23,321 bases of DNA from contig DATAAM010000026.1 of assembly GCA_036260075.1 (NCBI GenBank), forward strand, positions 1 through 23,321. Reading direction: 5' to 3'. This stretch comes from DATAAM01 sp036260075. Its GTDB lineage: Bacteria; Actinomycetota; Acidimicrobiia; Acidimicrobiales; JAHWLA01. The notes beneath the pieces are model-generated. The model was not told the origin of the DNA, did no database searches, and was given only the letters and a program-made list of their open reading frames with translations. Each line of letters starts with the position of its first letter. The stretch's first letter is position 1. This document shows, piece after piece, positions 1-5,727 of this stretch. Position numbers and translations under genes: made by a program.

Positions 1-125
1 ACCTCGCCCGCAGCCACGGCGTCGGCCAGCAGTGGGGCCAGCGTGCCGACGTAGTCGGCGTCGGAGCCGTAGACGAACGCCTCGTGTTCGAGCCCGGCGC
101 CGTGGACGTCCTGGACAGCGGTCAC
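1..125 (-). CDS. MEDS-domain protein, N-terminal fragment (probable anti-sigma factor/sensor kinase)
   Basis: A partial gene enters the window from its 5' end and runs off the left edge. Translating from GTG at 125 gives about 41 residues, including HEAFVYGSDADYVGTLAPLL and ending in a DAVAAGE-type motif. This is the usual opening of MEDS (DcmR-like sensory) domains, which in actinobacteria often precede an RsbW-type HATPase domain. The GTG overlaps the TGA of the upstream MEDS-STAS gene by 4 bases (GTGA), so the two are translationally coupled. The family assignment is from motif recognition. The presence of a downstream ATPase domain is inferred, because it lies outside the window. Confidence 0.6.
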   Translation of the reverse strand, partial: MTAVQDVHGAGLEHEAFVYGSDADYVGTLAPLLADAVAAGE

Positions 126-967
126 GCGGCGAACCGTTTCGTGAGCGGGTCGAGGGCAAGGAGGTCGCAGCAGCGACGGACCACCTCGGGGGCCCCGGTG
201 ACCCGCAGCGTCCGCCCGCTCGTCTCCAGGCGGGCGGCGACCGTGGACAGGTGGGCCAGGCTGCGCAGGTCGATGAAGGTGGTCTCGCGGAGGTCGATCT
301 TCGGCTCCGCGTCGGAGCCTGCCTCCAGCGACGTCGTCACGGCGTCGAACACGGCCCGGTTCGAGACGTCGATCTCGCCGGCGACCCGCAGCACGCCGTC
401 GTCGTAGAACGAGTGGAAGCCGGGGTCGACGTCGCCGCCGCCATGGCGCAGCGGGTGGACGGCCAGGAGGTCGCCCACCGCAGGCCCCAGGATCGGGGCG
501 TGGTAAGCGCACATCGCCGTCATGGGACGCTCGGCCATGAGCCGGTCGACCGAGGCCTCGTAGGCGACGAAGCGCCGGCGGGCCTCTTCGTCGGTGACGA
601 GCGCGGTGGCGTCGGCGGCCACGCGCAACCCGGTGTAGCCGTCCTCCAGAGCCGAGGCCACGAGCGTCTCGTACGTGCGGCACTGGGCCACGGCGTCGAA
701 GGCATCGGCGTCGTAGAGGCGGCGAGCCGGCTCCACCAGGAGCGCACCGGTGGCGAGCAGGCCGTCGATGTCGCCGAGGCCGGCCAGCTGTCGAGGCAGC
801 TCGTCCTCGGTGCCGTCGGCCACGTACACCAGGCGCTCCCCGAGCTGCCGGCCCTCGGCCAGGAAGGCGCCGGCCGCCTCGCGGAAGTCGACGTGGTCGT
901 CGAAGCACCAACAGACATGGCCGCCGGGTCGAGCCGATGGCGCATCGAGAACGCCGACGTTGCGCAC
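122..967 (-). CDS. MEDS-STAS domain protein (putative anti-anti-sigma factor)
   Basis: 281 aa. Residues about 8-170 form a MEDS (DcmR-like sensory) domain, opening GGHVCWCFDD and followed by GAFLAEGRQLGERLVYVADG. Residues about 190-281 form a STAS domain with GVLRVAGEIDVSNR and the core strand IDLRETTFIDLRSL. In classic SpoIIAA/RsbV proteins the phosphorylatable Ser follows the FID segment; here the segment reads FIDLRS, so the site may be shifted or lost. The open frame extends upstream to 1045, but that part would run into the tRNA gene. GTG at 967 is preferred because TACCCT lies 6 bases upstream, matching the leaderless pattern of this window. It is coupled to the downstream MEDS gene (GTGA overlap), suggesting a partner-switching pair that controls a sigma factor. 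The domain calls are recognition; the regulatory role is inferred. Confidence 0.75.
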   Translation of the reverse strand: MRNVGVLDAPSARPGGHVCWCFDDHVDFREAAGAFLAEGRQLGERLVYVADGTEDELPRQLAGLGDIDGLLATGALLVEPARRLYDADAFDAVAQCRTYETLVASALEDGYTGLRVAADATALVTDEEARRRFVAYEASVDRLMAERPMTAMCAYHAPILGPAVGDLLAVHPLRHGGGDVDPGFHSFYDDGVLRVAGEIDVSNRAVFDAVTTSLEAGSDAEPKIDLRETTFIDLRSLAHLSTVAARLETSGRTLRVTGAPEVVRRCCDLLALDPLTKRFAA

Positions 968-973
968 GGACGC

Positions 974-979
974 AGGGTA
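974..979 (-). promoter_or_regulatory. Leaderless -10 box TACCCT for the MEDS-STAS gene
   Basis: Reading the minus strand, TACCCT is followed by 6 bases and then GTG (967). There is no Shine-Dalgarno sequence. This supports 967 over the longer open frame starting at 1045. Confidence 0.5.
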
Positions 980-1044
980 CCGGACCGCCGGGCTTTTGTG
1001 CCCGACAGAGCTCGGAGGTCGATCCGCTAGCATGAAGCGCTTCA

Positions 1045-1122
1045 CGGGCTGTGGCGCAGCTTGGTTAGCGCGCTTGACTGGGGGTCAAGAGGTCCCGGGT
1101 TCGAATCCCGGCAGCCCGACCA
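1045..1122 (+). tRNA. tRNA-Pro (anticodon GGG), CCA encoded
   Basis: The acceptor stem CGGGCTG (1045-1051) pairs with CAGCCCG (1112-1118), followed by discriminator A and an encoded CCA (1120-1122). The D arm contains the loop AGCTTGGTTAGC. The anticodon stem CTTGA/TCAAG encloses the loop CTGGGGG, giving anticodon GGG (proline). The T arm is CCGGG-TTCGAAT-CCCGG. All arms fold without mismatch in the stems checked. A TAGCAT box at 1028-1033 could be its -10 element. A small hairpin ACGGG-AAGC-CCCGT (1127-1140) directly follows and could act as a terminator, although it has no T tract. Confidence 0.95.
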
Positions 1123-2912
1123 CCCCACGGGAAGCCCCGTCGTGCGGCCCCCGAAGGCGCGTGTCCACGGGGCCGTCGGACGGTCGGAGGCCGGCGGGGC
1201 GGCCCGACAGGCGCGGTTCCCGGCGCCGGGCCTCGGCCACGACCCAGAGGGCCAGCACAGCGAGCGACGCGATGCTGAGCACACGCCCTGCTGTGACCGG
1301 CCCGCTCGTCCGGGCCGCGATGCGGACGTCCACGGGCCCTTCGGGCCGGCCCCGCCGGCCGTCGCACGACCATCGTGGGGCGATCGCACAGGTAGCACCA
1401 CTCGGGCCGATCGCCGGCGGTGCGGCCGATCACCTCGACGCCTTCGACGTCGACGAGGTACGTGCCGGTGGCGATGTTGGTGCCGATCGGCTCGTACCCG
1501 GGCGGGAGGTCGACCGTCTGCGTGAAGGAGCCGGCGCGCTCCCGGGCGGGGTCGAAGAACACGAACCGGTCGTTGGCGACCTCGACGACCGGTGCCGAGG
1601 CGTCGTTGTAGAGGCCTGGGTCGTACCACGAGATGGGGGCCGCCCCGTCGGGCGGCGCCAAGGCGTCGGAACGACGATCGAACGCCGAGTCCGCCGACCA
1701 CGCCTGCACCACGCCCGCCACCAGGCTGACGGCCAGGATCGCCCACAGGGGCCCGAGCCAGAGCCGGCGACGTGGCATTCCCACGCGCCCGATCGTGTGC
1801 AGTCCCGCGATCGTGAGCCCGGCCAGCGCCAGCACGATGTAGGTGTTGAGCCGGTCGGCGAGTTGGATGTACGTCAGGAGCTTCGGGAGGTGGCGCCAGG
1901 CGAGCGCCACACCAGGAGCACGATCAGGACCGCGGACACCGCCGACAGCCCTACGAAGCAGCGGCGCGCCTCGGGCGATCCCACCCCGCGGCGCACGGCC
2001 ACCAGCCCGAAGGCCACCAGCCATGCCGGCACGAGCACGGGCAGTTGCAGGTAGAGGTCCGGGCTCGTCGAGGCGTCGGGCACCCCGCTGAAGGGGACGA
2101 AGCGTGGGACGAGCACGTCTTCGAACCACGATCCCGGCACCGGGTAGAACTCCCGTGTGCCCAGGGTCGCCACCGTGCGCCCCGAGAACGCGATGTTCGG
2201 CAGGAGGAAGGCGAGGGTCGTGCCGCCGGACAGGGCGGCGAGCACCAGCACGCGGCCTACCGCCGAGGGGCGCACTGCGGGACGAACGGCCCAGACGACG
2301 ACGAGCACGACGGCAGCCAGGAACGCCGATCCCCACACGAGCGAGATGTTGTGCGTACCGCAGAGGATCGCCGTCGAGGCGGCGAACGCCAGGGTTGCCC
2401 ACCAGTCGCGGCGCCGGAGAAGGTGCACACCCGACGCGGCGATCATCGGCACGGCCGACGTGGCGAGGGTCTCCGTCCAGGCCCCTCGCCCATACACGTT
2501 CGTCAGGAAGTACGGCGACGTCACGAACACCAACCCGGCGACGTGGGCGGGCCCGCCTTCGAGTCCGGCCTGCCGTGAGAGCCAGGTCAGGCCGCCGTAG
2601 GCGAGGACGAACGGGAGCAGCCACGACAGCGCATCGGCCAGGACGGCGTTTGCCGAGCACGGCGGCGAGGGCGCCGAAGGCGCTGTGCGGCGCCCCGCCG
2701 TAGAAGAGGAAGACGGGATAGAACAGCCCGGTGCGGTCGCTGCTCACGAAGTACGACGACCAGCCGCCGCCGAGCTCTTGTCGCTCGCCGATCAGCCACA
2801 GGTGGTTGCTCGAGTCCATCCAGAACGGACGGTCGGTGAGGGCGATCGGCGAGAACAGGGCCGCCACGACGACCACCGGCAAGAGCCAGTGCACCGCTCG
2901 TCGCCTCGACAC
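1085..2912 (-). pseudogene. Multi-pass membrane protein (GT-C-like), broken by three apparent frameshifts
   Basis: A roughly 610-residue membrane protein can be read only by changing frame three times. Frame 1 (2912 to about 2650) holds a TM start and GLFYPVFLFYGGAPHSAFG. Frame 2 (about 2650-1898) holds FVTSPYFLTNVYGRGAWTET and several TM helices. Frame 1 resumes (about 1898-1350) with LPKLLTYIQLADRLNTYIVL and a soluble part ending near WCYLCDRPTMVV. A last frame carries a C-terminal helix (VLSIASLAVLALWVV). The layout resembles GT-C-like membrane glycosyltransferases of actinobacteria; the substrate is unknown. Two of the shifts coincide with short homopolymers (TTT at 2649-2651, CCCC at 1350-1353), each with one apparent extra base; near 1898 one base seems missing. 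The last frame runs antisense into the tRNA, so the true 3' end is uncertain. GTG 2912 is preferred over TTG 2921 because TACGTT lies 8 bases upstream. It could be a decaying gene or sequence error. Confidence 0.65.
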
Positions 2913-2920
2913 GGCCGCCA

Positions 2921-2926
2921 AACGTA
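2921..2926 (-). promoter_or_regulatory. Leaderless -10 box TACGTT for the broken membrane-protein gene
   Basis: On the minus strand TACGTT is followed by 8 bases and GTG at 2912. Its presence indicates that the gene was expressed recently. Confidence 0.45.
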
Positions 2927-2951
2927 CCTGCGGGCCCGGATGGGGCCGGGG

Positions 2952-3791
2952 CTACGGCCGACGGGCGGTCACCAGCCAGGCGGCGCCGTGCATGACGAGG
3001 CCGTCGGGCGTCTCGTAGGGGAGCAGGGCCTCCCGGATGGCGTCCCACGCCTTCGCCGCCGTGGCGTCGTCGACGTTCTCGAACAGGGTCGAGGCCATGT
3101 CGGTGCCCCGCATGAACGCCAGCGCCTCCTCGGCATCGGCGCCGAACCGCATGGGCTCCACGGCGTCCTCGAGCGCGATGTCGGCGAACCCGGCCTCCTC
3201 GAGCACGGCCCGCACCCGGTCGGGGTCGGCCAGCGAGAACGGGCCGGGGCCGTCCGGCCCGCCCAGCTCCGGCATGGGCACGTACGTCAGCGCCGCCCCG
3301 GCGGGCACGACGATCCACTCGTTGCGCAGCAGCTCCTGCCAGCACGCGAACACCAGCCGACCTCCCGGCCGCAGCGCCCGGCCGACGTTGGCGAACGCCG
3401 CCACCGGGTCCTCGAAGAACATCACCCCGAAGCGGCTGACGGCGGCGTCGAACGAGGCGTCGGGGAGGGGGGCCACCTGGGCGTCGCCCTTCTCGAGCTC
3501 GACGTTGTCGAGGCCCGCTCGTTCGGCCCGACGCCGGGCGTTGGCGAGCATCGGCCCCGACAGGTCGAGGCCCCGCACCGACCCGTTCGGCGCCACCCGC
3601 GGGGCGATCGCCAGGCAGAGGGCCCCGTTCCCGCAACCCACGTCGAGGACGCGCTCGCCCGGCTCCGGCGTCAGCGTCGACACGATGCGCTCGCCGTACC
3701 GGCGGTTGATCTCGTCGTAGCGCTCGGCGTCGGCCACCCAGTGCTCGCCCCCGGTGCCGTCCCAGTACTCGGCCTGTTCGACGTTCGGCAT
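2952..3791 (-). CDS. Class I SAM-dependent methyltransferase (UbiE/COQ5-like)
   Basis: 279 aa. Motif I VLDVGCGNGALCLAI (residues about 49-63) is the SAM-binding loop. It is followed by GLDLSGPMLANARRRA (acidic ribose-binding residue region), the GDAQ/LPDASFDAAVSRFGVMFF motif, and the post-motif LRPGGRLVFACW. This order is typical of Methyltransf_11/25 proteins of the ubiquinone/menaquinone or small-molecule methyltransferase type. The substrate cannot be read from sequence. ATG 3791 has TAGCGT 6 bases upstream, and that box begins with the TAG stop of the 126-aa gene just upstream (9 bases between the genes). It could be co-transcribed with that gene or read from its own leaderless transcript. 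Confidence 0.85.
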   Translation of the reverse strand: MPNVEQAEYWDGTGGEHWVADAERYDEINRRYGERIVSTLTPEPGERVLDVGCGNGALCLAIAPRVAPNGSVRGLDLSGPMLANARRRAERAGLDNVELEKGDAQVAPLPDASFDAAVSRFGVMFFEDPVAAFANVGRALRPGGRLVFACWQELLRNEWIVVPAGAALTYVPMPELGGPDGPGPFSLADPDRVRAVLEEAGFADIALEDAVEPMRFGADAEEALAFMRGTDMASTLFENVDDATAAKAWDAIREALLPYETPDGLVMHGAAWLVTARRP

Positions 3792-3797
3792 GGGGAC

Positions 3798-3803
3798 ACG
3801 CTA
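3798..3803 (-). promoter_or_regulatory. -10 box TAGCGT fused to the upstream stop codon
   Basis: On the minus strand the TAG stop of the 126-aa gene (3803-3801) forms the first half of TAGCGT. Six bases later comes ATG 3791 of the methyltransferase. This is the same arrangement as at 5129, 12366 and 13892. Confidence 0.45.
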
Positions 3804-4181
3804 GGGCGAATGGCCGTCCTGCAGCCGACGGGACAGCTCCGCCACCAGCCGGTCGCGCAGCTCCCGCAGCTCGGGAGGCGCCTCGGTGGTGAGCAGCAGG
3901 CCGGCCCGGGCGAGGGCGTCGGCCTGCTCGAAGAGGCCACCGAGGCGATCGGCGGCGTCCGCCGGGAGTCGCAGCTCGAGGTCCACGTGCTCGCGCCCCG
4001 CCCGCTCGGCTGTCTCCGCCTGCTCCCGGGCGCGATCCCACTCCGGGCCGAGGCCGTAGCCCTCCGCCACGTCCAGCAGCGCCAGCTCCCGGAGCAGGTC
4101 GTCGACGTGCGCATGGAGGCGCACGTACAGCGACGTGGGCACGCCGGCCAGGCGCACGAAGCGTGCGTCCTCACCCTGCAT
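3801..4181 (-). CDS. Hypothetical 126-aa protein
   Basis: Reading from ATG 4181 gives 126 aa with a plausible start MQGEDARFVRLAGVPTSLYV, then a helical segment VRLHAHVDDLLRELALLD and a second half rich in Arg, Glu, Leu and Ala (ELRLPADAADRLGGLFEQAD, then ELRELRDRLVAELSRRLQDG). The frame stays open up to 4283, but the extra residues are low-complexity and would cover most of the divergent intergenic region, so the shorter start is preferred. I do not recognise a named family. The all-helical, charged character and the position opposite a signalling-type membrane protein suggest a small regulatory or adaptor protein; this is inference only. There are no TM segments and no metal-binding motifs. 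Confidence 0.6.
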   Translation of the reverse strand: MQGEDARFVRLAGVPTSLYVRLHAHVDDLLRELALLDVAEGYGLGPEWDRAREQAETAERAGREHVDLELRLPADAADRLGGLFEQADALARAGLLLTTEAPPELRELRDRLVAELSRRLQDGHSP

Positions 4182-4291
4182 GTGGGCGACGTGTACCCCG
4201 AGAAATGCTGCGTTTACTCCTCGCCTCACGCCCGAAAATGACCCGTTCGGGCTATTCACGCCTCGGCCCGCATCCGGGATCATCTGTGGCG

Positions 4292-5131
4292 ATGGGAATG
4301 CTCCTTGCTCGCGTGCGGGACCTGCTCCCGCGCGGCGACGCCCTTCCGCCGGAGGCGTGGCGCCACCGCCACCGGGGGATCGTCGTCCTCCTCTGGCTGC
4401 ACGTCCCCACCCTCTTCGCCTACGGGGCCATCCGAGGTGTCGATCCGCTGCACGGGTTGCAGGAGGCCGCCGTCGTGGCGGCGTTCGCAGTCCTGGCCAC
4501 GCGGCGGCAGGCGAGCGAGAACCTCCGCATGCTCACGGCCACCCTCGGCCTCATGACGTCGAGCGGGGTGCTCGTGCACCTGTCGGGCGGCACCATCGAA
4601 GCGCACTTCCACTTCTTCGTGATGGTGGCCGTGATCTCGCTCTATCAGACGTGGCCGCCGTTCCTCCTGGCGGTGGGGTACGTGGTCGTGCACCACGGCC
4701 TGGTGGGAGCGCTCGACGCCGACGCCGTCTTCAACCATCCGGCCGCCCTGCGGCAGCCGTGGCTGTGGGCCGGGGTGCACGGCCTGTTCATCCTGGGGGA
4801 GAGCGTGGCGCTGCTCACGACGTGGCGGCTCTCTGAAGGAGAGCGCGACCGCACGGCCGACGTCGCCTTGCAGCTGCAGGCCACCGAGCTGGCCCAGCGC
4901 CAGGCCTTGGAGATCAACGACGCCGTCGTCCAAGGGCTCACCGTCTCCCGCTACGCGCTTGACACAGGGGACCCCGCGTTGGCGAGCGCGGCGCTCGACA
5001 GCACACTCGACGCCGCCCGCGACCTCGTCAGCCGCCTGCTCCACGAGACGAGCGAGGACGGCCGGTTCCGAGCCGGTGATCTCGTGCGCGAGGTGCCGGC
5101 GATCGTGCTGCCGCAACGCGAGCCTCTTTAG
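4292..5131 (+). CDS. Membrane sensor with degenerate histidine-kinase dimerisation helix
   Basis: 279 aa from ATG 4292 (GTG 4286 is possible). The first half has about six hydrophobic segments, including the motif IEAHFHFFVMVAVISLYQTW followed by PPFLLAVGYVVVHHGLVG. This motif is familiar from actinobacterial membrane-anchored sensor kinases and diguanylate cyclases. After the last helix there is a coiled segment (ERDRTADVALQLQATELAQR), then LEINDAVVQGLTVSRYAL. That looks like a HisKA_3-type dimerisation helix in which the usual H-D pair is N-D. The protein ends without a HATPase domain. It may bind a partner rather than phosphorylate one. The TAG stop (5129) is part of the -10 box of the next gene. 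Family resemblance is recognition; the lack of kinase activity is inferred from the missing His and ATPase domain. Confidence 0.7.
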   Translation: MGMLLARVRDLLPRGDALPPEAWRHRHRGIVVLLWLHVPTLFAYGAIRGVDPLHGLQEAAVVAAFAVLATRRQASENLRMLTATLGLMTSSGVLVHLSGGTIEAHFHFFVMVAVISLYQTWPPFLLAVGYVVVHHGLVGALDADAVFNHPAALRQPWLWAGVHGLFILGESVALLTTWRLSEGERDRTADVALQLQATELAQRQALEINDAVVQGLTVSRYALDTGDPALASAALDSTLDAARDLVSRLLHETSEDGRFRAGDLVREVPAIVLPQREPL

Positions 5132-5134
5132 ACT
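5129..5134 (+). promoter_or_regulatory. -10 box TAGACT fused to the upstream stop codon
   Basis: The TAG stop of the sensor gene begins TAGACT. Eight bases later is GTG 5143 of the phosphatidyltransferase, which has no Shine-Dalgarno sequence. Confidence 0.5.
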
Positions 5135-5142
5135 GCGGCGCC

Positions 5143-5727
5143 GTGCCCGACGGCGAGGACCGCATCGTCACCGTCCCCAACATCCTCTCCGTCGTACGCC
5201 TTGCCTGCGTCCCGTTGTTCCTCTGGCTGCTGTTCGGCCGCGACGACCGCTGGGCCGCCGCCCTGCTGCTGGCCGCGCTGGGCGCCACCGACTGGGTGGA
5301 CGGCTGGGTCGCCCGCCGCTTCGGGCAGGTGTCGCGGCTGGGCAAGGTGCTCGACCCCACGGCCGACCGCATCCTGCTCCTCGTCGGCATCGGCGCCATC
5401 CTGGTCGACGGGTCGGTGCCCGCGTGGGTGGCCGTCGCCGCGCTCTCCCGGGAGGCGGTGGTGGCGATCGCCGCCCTCGTGCTCGCCGCGCTGGGCGCCA
5501 CGCGCATCGACGTGCAGTGGGTGGGCAAGGCGGGCACGTTCGCGCTGATGGTCGCCTTCCCGCTGTTCCTCGCCTCGGAGGCCGACATCGGCTGGGCCGG
5601 CACTGCGCGCGTGCTGGCCTGGCTGGTGGCCGTACCAGGGCTCGCCCTGAGCTGGTACGCGGTGACGGCCTACGTCCCGCTCGCCCGGCGTGCACTGAGA
5701 GAGGGCCGGGTAGGCTCGCAGCCGTGA
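5143..5727 (+). CDS. pgsA: CDP-alcohol phosphatidyltransferase (PgsA2-like)
   Basis: 194 aa integral membrane enzyme. The family signature D-x2-D-G-x2-A-R-x8-G-x3-D-x3-D is complete (TDWVDGWVARRFGQ then SRLGKVLDPTADR, residues about 49-76). It coordinates metal and CDP-linked substrate, with nucleophilic attack by an alcohol such as glycerol-3-phosphate or phosphatidylglycerol. The N-terminus TVPNILSVVRLACVPLFLWL and later hydrophobic stretches give about five to six TM helices. The product could be phosphatidylglycerophosphate or cardiolipin; sequence alone does not decide. Its place ahead of the DUF881-sbp-DUF881 genes parallels Rv1822 (pgsA2) in mycobacteria. The start is GTG 5143, supported by TAGACT 8 bases upstream. 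The end overlaps the next gene by 4 bases (GTGA). Confidence 0.88.
   Translation: MPDGEDRIVTVPNILSVVRLACVPLFLWLLFGRDDRWAAALLLAALGATDWVDGWVARRFGQVSRLGKVLDPTADRILLLVGIGAILVDGSVPAWVAVAALSREAVVAIAALVLAALGATRIDVQWVGKAGTFALMVAFPLFLASEADIGWAGTARVLAWLVAVPGLALSWYAVTAYVPLARRALREGRVGSQP
5711..5716 (+). promoter_or_regulatory. Internal leaderless -10 box TAGGCT
   Basis: TAGGCT lies out of frame inside the last codons of the phosphatidyltransferase gene. It is followed by 7 bases and GTG 5724, suggesting a second promoter for the guanylyltransferase fusion even though the genes overlap. Confidence 0.45.

Noticed and set aside
1042..1125. Minus-strand reading frames across the tRNA giving peptides such as CRDSNPGPLDPQS, GIRTRDLLTPSQAR and LPGFEPGTS
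   Set aside because: These are antisense translations of the tRNA T arm and anticodon arm, a well-known source of false proteins; the tRNA fold is unambiguous.
2685..4241. 518-aa plus-strand open frame over the methyltransferase
   Set aside because: Shadow frame; the methyltransferase and the 126-aa gene on the minus strand show proper protein sequence and start signals.
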